Part shown: positions 13,630 through 23,287 of the stretch, in pieces
Position numbering within the stretch: position 1 is the stretch's first letter
How the letters are laid out: the number at the start of each line of letters is the position of its first letter
Source: Iris pallida
Taxonomy: Eukaryota > Streptophyta > Magnoliopsida > Asparagales > Iridaceae
Direction of reading: 5' to 3'
Length of the DNA: 64,000 nucleotides
Assembly: GCA_029216955.1 (NCBI GenBank)
Contig: JANAVB010002199.1
Location: 14,253,417-14,317,416, forward strand
Notes under the pieces: model-generated
Databases searched by the model: none
The model's input: only the letters and a program-made list of their open reading frames with translations
Told to the model about the DNA's origin: nothing
Made by a program: the position numbers and the translations under genes

Positions 13630-13978
13630 AGCTCCATTTGCATTAATCTACGGTACGACATGGTGATCAGGACATAGTCCCTGCAGCCATTCGACTGACG
13701 AGGCAGAAACTATGTAGCCGTAGATAAAGTTGACTGTCCTCCGACCCTCATCGCTCGGCAATGATGATACGACAACCTATCACTATATCTTATATAGTAG
13801 TAGATGATGTCTTAGTATTACATTATGTGAGTTCATCTTGATTCTTTTATATCCTTCAGATACTAGATACGATAAGAACATATACTACACGATATGTATA
13901 CAGAATATAGATGATTCACACTAATGTATGCTAGAATGAATTTTGGGTTGTGTTCTGAGCCATCCGTTCTCACACTTA
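13630..13978 (+). repeat. ~330-bp unit, copy 1 of 4
   Basis: The unit starts near GCTCCATTTGCATTAATC. It contains TACGACATGGTGATCAGG, CAGCCATTCGACTG and CTCGGCAATGATGATACGAC, and ends at GAGCCATCCGTTCTCACACTT. It repeats with high similarity at 14114, 14970 and 15301. No coding frame runs through it. Confidence 0.92.
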
Positions 13979-14032
13979 AAACACATAGGAATTAGTAGTG
14001 TGAGAGCGCCGGAGAGAGTGAGAGCACCGGAG

Positions 14033-14033
<1 letters not shown>

Positions 14034-14066
<33 letters not shown>
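14034..14066. repeat. (GA)n microsatellite
   Basis: A pure GA run lies between copies 1 and 2 of the ~330-bp unit. It is preceded by two GAGAGYGCCGGAG-like segments. Confidence 0.9.
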
Positions 14067-14067
<1 letters not shown>

Positions 14068-14113
14068 AAATGGTACGACATGGTGAAGTAGTACTGTATT
14101 TTGGCTCCAGTTC

Positions 14114-14460
14114 CAGCTTCATTTGCATTAATCTACGGTACGACATGGTGATCAGGACATAGTCCCTGCAGCCATTCGACTGGCTAGGCAGAAACTATGT
14201 AGCCGTAGATAAAGTTGACTGTCCTCCGACCCTCATCCCTCGGCAATGATGATACGACAACCTATCACTATATCTTATATAGTAGTAGATGATGTCTTAG
14301 TATTACATTATGTGAGTTCATCTTGATTCTGTTACATTCTTCAGATACTAGATACGATAAGAACATATACTACACCATATGTACAGAACATAGATTATTC
14401 ACACTAATGTATGCTAAAATGAATCTTGGGTTGTGTTCTGAGCCATCCGTTCTCACACTT
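14114..14460 (+). repeat. ~330-bp unit, copy 2 of 4
   Basis: Nearly identical to copy 1 from TTCATTTGCATTAATCTACGG to CCGTTCTCACACTT, with a handful of substitutions. It lies directly upstream of the small frame at 14584-14856. Confidence 0.92.
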
Positions 14461-14583
14461 GGCAAAAAATCAAATTTTTTATACTTTATCGGCTTTCGAA
14501 AATATACTCAAATTACATGATGGTTCCTTTAGTTAGCTTGCTTATGTTACAATTATATTATTTGTGACTATCGATCTTACCAG

Positions 14584-14856
14584 ATGGCACCCATGACCCG
14601 AAGAGCGGCACGTCGTTTGAGGGAAACAGTGAATGCTGAGGTGGCTCCTCCTACAGTTAAGGAGGAAGTGGCACCGGTTGCTAGTGAGACTGGGAGTTCT
14701 ATTCATCCAGCACCGGTAGCTAGTGAGATCGGGAGTTCTATTCATGCAGCACTTGCAAGGGACGACATCTCTCCTCACGCCAAAAATCTCGCTTTTTCGA
14801 GGTGGTTGCGTGATCGTATCACTGAGCGTTTGCGTGAGCTGCGTGGTTCTCATTAG
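14584..14856 (+). CDS. hypothetical small basic protein, paralogue of 16527-16808
   Basis: The frame has 90 codons and starts at ATG (MAPMTRRAARRLRE). The ATG is directly preceded by a pyrimidine-rich tract and CTTACCAG, so it may be the start of a second exon. The N-terminus is arginine-rich, followed by EVAPPTVKEEVAP, a duplicated ~16-residue segment (APVAS-E-GSSIH twice) and a charged C-terminus (FSRWLRDRITERLRELRGSH). No domain is recognised. It shares layout with 16527-16808: an MA-x-RTRR-like start, a VKEE-P motif and a late Arg/Lys-Trp-Leu. It lies inside the second CACTA element between copies of the ~330-bp unit. It could be an accessory gene of the element or a degenerate capture. 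Translation is unproven. Confidence 0.4.
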   Translation: MAPMTRRAARRLRETVNAEVAPPTVKEEVAPVASETGSSIHPAPVASEIGSSIHAALARDDISPHAKNLAFSRWLRDRITERLRELRGSH

Positions 14857-14969
14857 CTATTAGTACTTATTTGTATTGAACTATTTGTATTGGGTTGTTT
14901 TGAATTAGACTATTTGTATTGGACTACATATATGAATTAGTACTGTGTCAATCTCTGGATTGTATTGGA

Positions 14970-15300
14970 CTACGACATGGTGATCAGGACATAGTCTCTG
15001 CAGCCATTCGACTGGCGAGGCAGAAACTATGTATCCGTAGATAAAGTTGAATGTCCTCCGACCCTCATCCCTCGGCAATGATGATACGACAACCTATCAC
15101 TATATCTTATATAGTAGTAGATGATGTCTTAGTATTACATTATGTGAGTTCATCTTGATTCTGTTATATCCTTCAGATACTAGATACGATAAGAACATAT
15201 ACTACACCATATGTACAGAACATAGATGATTCACTAATGTATGCTAGAATGAATTTTGGGTTGTGTTCTGAGCCATTCGTTTCCATACTTGGCAATTAAG
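14970..15300 (+). repeat. ~330-bp unit, copy 3 of 4
   Basis: Starts with TACGACATGGTGATCAGG and ends with CCATACTTGGCAATTAAG. It lacks the first ~40 bp of copies 1 and 2 and abuts copy 4 head to tail. Confidence 0.92.
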
Positions 15301-15605
15301 CCATTCGACTGGCGAGGCAGAAACTATGTATCCGTAGATAAAGTTGACTGTCCTCCGACCCTCATCCCTCGGCAATGATGATAGGACAACCTATCACTAT
15401 ATCTTATATAATAGTAGATGATGTCTTAGTATTACATTATGTGAGTTCATCTTGATTCTGTTATATCCTTCAGATACTAGATACGATAAGAACATATACT
15501 ACACCATATGTACAGAACATAGATGATTCACACTAATGTAGGCTAGAATGAATTTTGGGTTGTGTTTTGAGCCATTCGTTCCCATACTTGGCAATTAAGC
15601 ATGTG
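15301..15605 (+). repeat. ~330-bp unit, copy 4 of 4 (5'-truncated)
   Basis: Begins at CCATTCGACTGGCGAGGCAG, about 45 bp into the unit, and ends CCATACTTGGCAATTAAGC. It is nearly identical to copy 3, suggesting that this pair is the most recent duplication. Confidence 0.92.
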
Positions 15606-15702
15606 AAATAGAACTGATTATGTTTAGTTTGTCTTACGATACAGATTTTTACATCCAAATTGAAATGGATCGTTACTTCGTTGATCGTACATGGATGTAC
15701 TA

Positions 15703-16290
15703 GCGGATCAACCTCCTGGACCATAGGTACTTATAAGTATTGACCGTATCGGATTAGTATCGATCTATCATTTTGGTATGGGCCGTATCGGTTGGTATTG
15801 ATCTTAGCGAATTGGTATCGTCCTATCCGATATGTATCGGCCGTATAGCTAGGATTCATATTGGCCTTATCGATTTGGTATCGGTCATATCCGATAGGTA
15901 TCGGCCGTGTTGGATTATTATATACCATTTCGAATTAGTATCGTTGAAGGTTTAGTAACAACTGTACTTGGATTTCTCTCTTCTAGAGCTAGATTACCTT
16001 GGATTTCTATCTTCTAGCTGTACAGTTGTTACTAAACCTTCCACGATACTAATCCGAAATGGTCTATACTAATCCAACACGGCCGATACCTATCGGATAT
16101 GACCGATACCAAATCGATAAGGCCAATATGAATCCTACCTATTCGGCCGATACATGTACATATCGGATATAGGACGATACCAATTTGTTAAGGCCAATAC
16201 TAATATGATACGTCCTATACCAAACCGATAGACCGATACTAATCCGATACACTAGATACTAAGTACATCCGGTCTATACCAGTGGATCCA
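15703..16290. repeat. long inverted repeat (hairpin), ~265-bp arms with 52-bp loop
   Basis: The left arm (about 15703-15967) and right arm (about 16020-16290) are imperfect reverse complements. The inner ends read GGTTTAGTAACAACTGTAC and GTACAGTTGTTACTAAACC. The arms consist of diverged GATAC/GTATC-rich segments (TCGGATTAGTATCG against CGATACTAATCCGA). The loop (15968-16019) is itself a direct repeat of TTGGATTTCTCTCTTCTAG-like halves. Confidence 0.9.
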
Positions 16291-16526
16291 CCAATTACTG
16301 CACGATAGGCCCAACGACTCCAGTTACATCCGATTATTGGTGAGTACATGATTACATAGTAATTCTGTTAGTCTTGTGATACAGATTTTTACTCTCTCAT
16401 GCTACCAACGTCATAATTTTCAGTGCTGCTCCCTCTAATGATGATGAACGCAAAAAACCAACGTCACAACTTTTATAATTTGAGTAAATTTTTTTACCCT
16501 ATATAAAAATTTATGTTGTCAAAAAG

Positions 16527-16868
16527 ATGGCTCTTAGGACTCGTCGAGGTGGTGCTGCTAGTCGAGGAAGGGGTCGAGACAAGAAACCCTTGGAGGTCGA
16601 CACAGAGGAAGTCCCCGTCGTCAAACAAGAACCGGTGACTGTTAAGGAGAAGGTGTTACCAAAGGTCGAGGTCAAGGAAGAACCGATGACCATCAGGGAA
16701 GAGATTGCTCCCAAGTTTGAAGTTAAGGAGGAGCCACCGTCAGAGGGTAGTAGCATCGGGACCGACCCTCCTGTCCCTACAGAAGACCTCAACCAGATTG
16801 AGCCTTAGTACGCAAAGTGGCTGATAGAATGGTACATGCCTCAACGCAACTATGATCCCTGGCTGTGA
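16527..16868 (+). CDS. hypothetical small acidic/basic protein with VKEEP repeats
   Basis: The ATG at 16527 follows TTGTCAAAAAG, an acceptor-like junction. The first 93 codons end at TAG (16806-16808). The same frame then continues for 19 codons (through KWLIEWYMPQ) to TGA at 16866-16868, suggesting a recent stop or a natural end. The N-terminus is a basic RTRRGGAASRGRGRDKK stretch. The middle has four to five ψ-K-x-E motifs (VKQE, VKEK, VKEE, VKEE), which match the consensus for SUMO attachment. The end is acidic and proline-rich. It is a likely diverged paralogue of 14584-14856 and lies inside the second CACTA element. No named family is recognised, and expression cannot be judged. Confidence 0.42.
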
Positions 16869-17019
16869 GGATTCATCGTCTGACTTGTGGTTTTTGTTGA
16901 GGCCAAAGTCGATTTTCCTATGTGTTTTGGAATATTTGTGGAAATTTTGGAATATTTGTGAAAATTTTGGAATATTTGTGCTATGATCGGATTATAACGA
17001 CAGATATTAGGTTACTCTT

Positions 17020-17205
17020 CAGGATAATTGATGTCTATTTTATATTAATTTGGTTTGGTCTATATGATTCTTGGATAATTGGTGTGCATTAAATTCGTAT
17101 GTGCATATTTGGTCTATGTGATTCTTGGATAATTGGTGTGCATTATATATTTGGTCTATGTGATTGTTGGATAATTGGTATGCATTATATATTGGTTTGG
17201 TTTAT
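17020..17205. repeat. ~45-bp imperfect tandem repeat
   Basis: Four units of roughly TTTGGTCTATGTGATTCTTG plus GATAATTGGTGTGCATTATA lie between the small frame and the 3' subterminal region of the second CACTA element. Confidence 0.8.
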
Positions 17206-18097
17206 GCATATTTTTGCGAACAGGAAAAGTTCTGTAATTTTTTTTTCAAAATATTCTCAGTTAGCGACGGACTAGTGACCGTTGCGCGACGGATATTACC
17301 AGTTTCCGACTACTATTCGACGGATTATCCGTCGCTAACTGGAGATTTGAAAATGTTTCCAGATAGCGACGGGTGGGCGACGTACTATCCGTCGGCACAG
17401 TTCTGATGGTATACAGTTCGACGGAATAGCGACGAGTTTTCCGTCGCCCTTGTTCTGGAAATGCCAAGAAGTTCCAGAACATGGTCGACGAAAAGTCGTC
17501 CTTATTCCGTCGCTAAACCGTACAGTTTTCGACGGAATAGCGACGACTGATCCGTCGCCATGGTGCTGGAAATGCCTGCCTCTTCCAGAACCTGGTCGAC
17601 GGATTTTCCGTCAGCAAACCGTCGCTACGTAGTCGACGGCATTCGACGGATTAGCGACGGAACGATACACTCTGATACGCTATTACGACGGTTTACCGAC
17701 GGAACTTTACGTCGCTATTGTCTAAACAGTTCAGTATTTAATACTTGAAATGGACGACAGTCCGTCGGAATGTAGTCGCTTATGCTTCGTATTGTGAAGT
17801 CGAAATGCCGTCGCAAGTCCGTCGCCTGACGACTACGTAGCGACGGACCGTTATTAGCGACGAGCTGATTGCCGACGGATTTTTTTTGGCCAAAACTCGT
17901 CAGTGATCGGTCGCTAATTGAATTTTCCGTCGGACTGGCGACGGATCTGGCCGTCGCTAAATCGACAAATTTTGGTAGTGTTCCTTTCCTACACCAACCA
18001 AACATAGGAAAGAAAATTTGATAGGAATTCTACTTTTCCATCCCCATGAAAAATACATGAAAATTAATTTTCTTTCCGTGAACCAAACGAGACCTAA

Positions 18098-18502
18098 AGG
18101 TCGAGTGGCAACCAAAACTAGTCCCGTATAAGAGTTGACAAATGTTCTAGCTTCCACAATTGATGCATGTTAACAGACTAAATCATCATCGATCAACGAC
18201 TATATATGTTGGTTATGATAATGTTAGGTAGTTCCTTTTAACTAAACATCTCTCAATTGTCAATGTTGGTTAATCGTCAACATTTGGTAGTGTCCACTAT
18301 GATAAATCCTCATGCATGTTGTCCAACTTTTTCAATAAGTTGGTTGGCTTAATTTGCTGCAATTTGATGATCAATCAAGCACATGGAATTAAAGCTGCCA
18401 AGAGCACAATCCATCTCTTGCACTCCAACCCAAGAACTAAACAATTGGTAAACAGAAGCTATAGCTACACTTTGCTAGAGAATAAACTGAAGAAGAATGG
18501 TT
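18098..18502. other. unassigned spacer
   Basis: This is sequence to the right of the Tourist MITE. Only short frames without known motifs occur. No repeat beyond short AT-rich words is seen. Confidence 0.4.
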
Positions 18503-18640
18503 CACTACAAGAAAAATTCATCCACTTTAATTTGTTGACATCTTCCTAGCTAGTGTCAAATGTCATAGATATATGCTGTTGCCAATTTTTGTGGACGACA
18601 TTCTTTACAAAGTCTAATGATGCGTAGCTAGCTAGCTAGC
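18503..18640 (+). mobile_element. possible solitary CACTA 5' terminus
   Basis: CACTACAAGAAAAATT at 18503 has the form of a CACTA-type terminal repeat, followed by TGACATC/TGTCAT-like words. No matching TTTTTCTTGTAGTG end is present to the right within the window, so this may be a broken element or chance. Confidence 0.35.
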
Positions 18641-20004
18641 TAGCAACCTTGTTTTCTTTTCTTTTGAGAAGTGTCATGATGTCTAGATACCATTAGTTAG
18701 AGATTAGTTAGTATAGTAATCAAGATTTTAATTAGACACCTTACTATATTTGCATGTGCTCTAAAGTCTAAACAAGTCAGACACCAAACAAGAAGTTTTG
18801 ATTCCAGTAGTTGCTCAAAACTCTCATCTTGAAAGTGTCCTTGCACTGAGTAAGCACAATTTGTTCAATCTGTGACCAGAATCGTGATCTTGGCATTGAA
18901 TGTGTTGAAATTGATATTACAAGAGATTACAGTTTGGCGTTATTTTTCTACGTCTGCTGATCATAGACATGTTTGCAACACGCATCATGATTCATGATGT
19001 CAACCAAAATTAAAGATTTTCAAACTTCACACGTCATGATTCATGACCCCATTTCTTATCCTGCGTTACTCTATATATACCAAATCAGGACGGTATATGT
19101 TTTCGGTAGATTGGTGTGACATTCCTAAACAAGAGACTACAAGAAAATCGAAGTAAATCGCACGAAAATTAACTTGCCAAAATTACAGACAAATTAAAGC
19201 ACAACGTAAACACAGTCGATTTTGACGTGAAAAACTACCGCGAGAAAAATTACGGGATGATCGGGGTCCAACCTTGAAAAAAAACTTCACTAATGAATGG
19301 TAAGAATACACCTACTACAGACTTCTCCACCGATCCAACCGGACCAGCGTAACTACTCAAGGAAACGAAAATGGATTACAAAGATTACCGAAGAATGGAG
19401 ACGTCGAGAACAATCACCTGAACCAATCTTCCTTCGAAATAGCCACCAATCTCTTTTTCTCTTCTTCGAAAGTTAGAACTCCCTCCTTTTTTTTCTCTCT
19501 CTCTCTCTCTCTCTCTTAGATGTGATATAGGATTAGGGTTTTCGACTTCAGCCTCCAATTTCGATATATATACTGACGGCATACTGCGGTATGCTGAATC
19601 GACGAGTCATAGTTTCTAGAACGATCAAAGATATATCGACGGTATAATCGTGAAGCTGCTATTTTCGAATTTGACGTTCGCTGAAATTCGCCTTCTTTGT
19701 ATCCTTCGAATTTTCGAGCTTATTGGCCGACACATGGATAACTCTCTTTGTACTCCGAGATATTTTTCACATAGATTGGAAACTCATCCAACACCAACAG
19801 ATTACTATAGTCTTGAGACATCATTTTTTACCGTCCTCAAGGACACCGTCACCGTCTGAGCATCTTCAGGTTTACTAGGTCAAGTCCGGTTAAGGTTGAA
19901 GATCACTCTAGTTTTCACATATTATAATCATTTCTTTTGGTCCCGCAATTTTTCGGAGATTAATCTGTGCGTATATACTCAATGATTGAGCTAGTACGTA
20001 CGGC
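18641..20004. other. unassigned spacer with a (CT)n run
   Basis: The stretch contains (GCTA)n-like sequence just before it (about 18606-18643) and a (CT)n run at 19493-19517. Segments near 19130-19400 (ACGTGAAAAACTACCGCGAG and similar) resemble the non-coding remains of a retroelement, but I cannot assign them. The frames at 19385-19582 (-) and 19650-19859 (+) have no known motif. The last five bases before 20010 (TTAAT) are a retrotransposon target duplication. Confidence 0.35.
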
Positions 20005-20009
20005 TTAAT

Positions 20010-20409
20010 TGATAAGCACCCATATCAGAAGCTGCTGCAGGGGGAATGAAGGCCAAAGCTGGTGCCAGAGGGTGAAGAAGAGCAGAGCCAGGAGGAGCTT
20101 CCCAGAGTCATGCCAGCTGCCATCTTCCTGACATTAAACAAACAGTTAGATGAGTCAGCAGGCAGTTATATGACTCAGCAACTAATTGAGATTGTAATAT
20201 GAATCAGCACATGTACATGTATCCTGACTATAAAAGGAGGAACTACTGTAATAACAAACAGACTGGAATTTTAGCCACTTATCTCTTGTTTCTTCTTCTT
20301 CTTTCTTGAGTTCTTGAAATTCTGTTACGAGAGCTTTCTGCAGTGGAAGCCATGGCTTCCCATGATCGAACTCCTTCCAGTTCTAGTGTGAACGGAAGAG
20401 GAGTTAATA
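20010..20409 (+). repeat. 5' LTR of the Reina-like element
   Basis: Begins TGATAAGCACCCATATCAG and ends GAGGAGTTAATA; the terminal CA expected of an LTR has become TA, whereas the 3' copy keeps CA. A TATA-like CTATAAAAGGAGG (about 20229-20241) is a plausible promoter core. It also contains the apparent gag start at 20352. Confidence 0.93.
20229..20241 (+). promoter_or_regulatory. putative TATA box in the LTR
   Basis: CTATAAAAGGAGG lies about 170 bp before the LTR end and is preserved in the 3' LTR copy (near 49390). Its position is right for the U3 promoter, with transcription starting some 30 bp downstream. Confidence 0.55.
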
Positions 20410-21204
20410 ATTTGGTATCAAAGCCGGTACACGAGTCCCATAGGGAGAACGGGGAAGCCAATCCCAGCCTCATTCCAAACTCCAGGGGGAATCCTCCACC
20501 ACCAGAAGGAGAGAGGAGGTTCCAAGCCATTGAAGGTACAATCTAAACCTTGAACTCCAAATTTGATCAAATAATGGAGGAGTTAGCAAGATCAAGAAGA
20601 GGGTTTGAAGTTCCCCAAATTAACCCTAATTTGGTGGGAAACCCATTCTTTCCCCATTCCATATTGGGATTTCCTCACCTGTTGAATGCACCACAGCTTC
20701 ATCAAGCTCAACCGAGTGATTCCCAAGTTCGTGCAGGAATGTTTCCTGGAAATTTCCTGAGCAATCATGTTGCCAGTGCCACTATTCCCATGTCTGTACC
20801 ATTCTTTCAAGCACCTGTGAACCCATTAGCACCTACACCAGGGTTTATATCATCTGCCATGGGGGGACAAGTTCCTTTACCAGGATTTATGGCACCTGCA
20901 ATGGGAGTGACAAACCCTGTGCCAGGGTTCATACCAGCTGCATCAGGAAGGATACATGATGGAGGAAATGTCCAAACAACCAGAGAATTCCAGAGGAACC
21001 CTCAACACAATACTGCTTATGGGCAAACAGGGAATCAGCCAATCCTGAGGCTTAAATTTCTAGAATTTGATGGTACAGGAGATGTGGAGGATTGGCTCAT
21101 GAGAGCTAACCGTTATTTTTCTTACTATGGGGTGGTTCAAGGTGAGGACATGTTGAAGGCCTGTTCAGTGCAGCTCAAAGGAACAACATCTTATTGGTAT
21201 ATAT
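20352..21204 (+). pseudogene. gag N-terminal part of the Reina-like element
   Basis: An open frame begins at ATG 20352 inside the 5' LTR (MASHDRTPSSSS). It crosses the primer site in frame and reaches a TAA at 20544-20546, then continues in the same frame (NSKFDQIMEELARSRRGF) to the insertion point at 21204. A Pro/Met-rich linker with repeated PGF(I/M)-x-A motifs precedes the capsid domain, which starts at LKFLEFDGTGDVEDWL and reaches LKGTTSYW. The domain is then split by the 7.7 kb pol-less element. Around the junction the (TA)n context puts the two halves out of frame, consistent with a small TA expansion. Gag would package the element RNA. The start inside the LTR is inferred from the unbroken frame and gag-like content. 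Confidence 0.75.
20413..20424 (+). other. primer binding site (initiator-Met tRNA type)
   Basis: TGGTATCAAAGC lies three bases after the 5' LTR. It differs at one position from TGGTATCAGAGC, the complement of the plant initiator methionine tRNA 3' end that many gypsy elements use. Confidence 0.8.
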
Positions 21205-23287
21205 TGTCATGCCCCGATCCGGGAAATCGCTCGTCCTCGCTAGATTTTACCCGAATCATCGTCCTTGCTGGGGCGTGATGCCGCACGATCCTGGAGTTGC
21301 GCTCGTGCAAGACAAGATAACAGGTTCACATAGAACTATCTCAATTTGATAACATAAACAGCGGAAGGAAACAGAGTATAACATAAGAATCTCTTTTATT
21401 GATAACGAAGTAAAGATTACAAAGGCTCTGAATAGCCCAACTCAATATGCCAATTGGCTACAACGCTCATGATCTCTCTAGCTCACAAAGGATTACATTG
21501 TTCCATACATTATGCCTCTTTATAGCCATCAAGTAGTCTTCGGCCGAACATCTCCATGTCGCAAGTCCGAACGCCTATGCGGTAACTCCTCTTGAACACC
21601 AAGGACTCCATGCCTCGGCACGTCCAAGCTAAGCTCCGCCCCGAGCCGAACATATCCTGACATGCACATAAACTAGTGGAGGATTAGTGCTTTCGTACTC
21701 GCTTCGCACTGATCAAGACCCGCTCGCACCCAAACCAAACACTAAATATCTTTAGTGAAACATGCATCTTAATTTGTGCTCTTTCTATTTAGCCTTAGGA
21801 TCAGTTTCATGGCAATGTTTACGCATAGCAACTTTATCATAATGTGTCCACTACCGTGTTCCTGCAGCAAATACAGTTAGGCATAATCTGAACATAATCA
21901 TAGTAATCGTGCACATCTCCGTCCCATATTGCCTAGCCTGCACGGGTTAGAACTTAACATAGAATCATATCATTCTCGTAACAACCAACCATAAACTTAG
22001 ACCATGCATAAGGGTCGCAGGCCCTGCGCCTGCACCCAACTCTCATCTCTGCCCACCGACCCTATCTATATGAAGGTCATGGTGTTCGCACCGTAATGGA
22101 CTTGGCATCTCTTATGTGTAAGCCTATAATTACTTCGATACGGGTTGCTAGCCCAGTATCCGAAGGATCCCAAACTTACGGATATCATAGCTTATCACAG
22201 CACTGGACGATCGTAATCCGTCCGAATGTTGTGCACCATAAATACCACACATAATTCCCTCCTAGACCGAACGGTCCTGGTGCCCCGGCGTAACCGTCTG
22301 AGGGAAGCCGCACCCGTGCACGGGCCATCCGAGTCCATTGACCATGCAATACGTACCAATGCATACAAATCATATCGTTCCAACCAATCCTCCGTTCCAT
22401 AAACATAGTCTCGTACCATAAACATATTCGCGTCTCATAAACATAATCTGCCATCCATATGGGGAGCTCCGTCGGCGTTATGCCCCAACACATCCATATT
22501 GATGTACGATGCCCAACGGCTTAGTCATCTCATACTCATATTCAACGCGTACCATTCGTAAGTCATTCTCATAGCCTAGTTCCGTAGCTACTTAGTTATT
22601 CCCTAGCTTCCGTGCACGAAGGCACGCTCAGCGCCGTAATCAATGTTCTATGCCTAGTGTTCAATGTTCTCGGAGCCGTACACATGATGCACATCTCAAT
22701 ATCGTCTTTCAATGTTCTACCATCATTGCCCTATCGCGACCCGTACACTTGATGCACGTCGCTTTAATTGTTCGATTGTTCAATGTTCTATCTTAGTGTT
22801 CAACACATATTTAGACACTTACTCGCCGAGCCACGCTCGCTAACTCGATAACATCTTACGCATACACGGATATATTTTATTAGACGTAAAGGAATAGGGA
22901 GAGAGAGTCAAGAATCCGCCCACCTTAAACCGATACGCCTTGTCATCTCGTCGATTGAAGCGTCTCGCTTCCATACTCGATCGCATAGCTAACTCCCGGA
23001 CTTAGCCATTCCTTTGAACTACTCGATTGATTTGGCCTATCGCGTCCATGCCACAATCCGTTACAAGGCTACGATTTGGTTTCACGGACACTTCATTACA
23101 TAAGGCAAAATGTCGACCTCTTACCATCCAGCGTAAAAGCATAGCCTGCACACCAGATCAACTAAAATCAGCACTTGCTCAACGGGACTTATCTCTTGCA
23201 TCGATTCGCATCGATACCTCATCGGGTCAACGCAACTCTTCGAGTCAATGACTCATCATAATGCACCGTGCGGAGCAGGGCATTACA
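21205..23287 (-). repeat. 3' LTR (left copy) of the pol-less element
   Basis: On the plus strand it begins TGTCATGCCCCGATCC and ends GGAGCAGGGCATTACA. It is nearly identical to 26852-28936; the first copy has TGTCATG where the second has TGTCACG. Frames inside (22185-22493 minus and others) also occur in the other LTR copy and have no known motif. Confidence 0.93.

Larger units (their letters stand above)
12150..17980. mobile_element. complete non-autonomous CACTA transposon nested in a Tourist MITE
   Basis: The termini are CACTACCAAAATACAG and ACAAATTTTGGTAGTG, giving a 12-bp inverted repeat (CACTACCAAAAT). The target duplication is TTC (12147-12149 and 17981-17983). Both ends carry dense subterminal motifs reading TAGCGACGG / CCGTCGCTA (about 12170-12500 and 17260-17965). 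Length is 5831 bp. No TNP2-type transposase is visible. The interior holds a CT-rich leader-like tract, a 34-bp GC-rich tandem array, four copies of a ~330-bp unit, two small related frames and a long inverted repeat. The insertion post-dates the MITE that it splits. Confidence 0.93.
11861..18094. mobile_element. Tourist-like (PIF/Harbinger) MITE split by a CACTA element
   Basis: The left part (11861-12149) begins GGCCTCGTTTGGTTCACGG. The right part (17984-18094, after the CACTA target duplication) ends CCGTGAACCAAACGAGACC. These form long terminal inverted repeats. The flanking duplication is TAA (11858-11860 and 18095-18097), characteristic of Tourist/Harbinger elements. Without the insert the MITE is about 400 bp. 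The same family, with GGCCTTGTTTGGTT termini, recurs at 59850-60112 and as a remnant at 53386-53458. Confidence 0.9.

Noticed and set aside
19130..19400. Retroelement 5' region
   Set aside because: Only a vague resemblance to leader-like ACGTG-AAAAC sequences; no LTR, primer site or frame, so it was left unassigned.
22185..22493. 102-codon frame repeated at 27833-28147
   Set aside because: It lies in both LTRs of the pol-less element, has no motif, and is duplicated only because the LTRs are.
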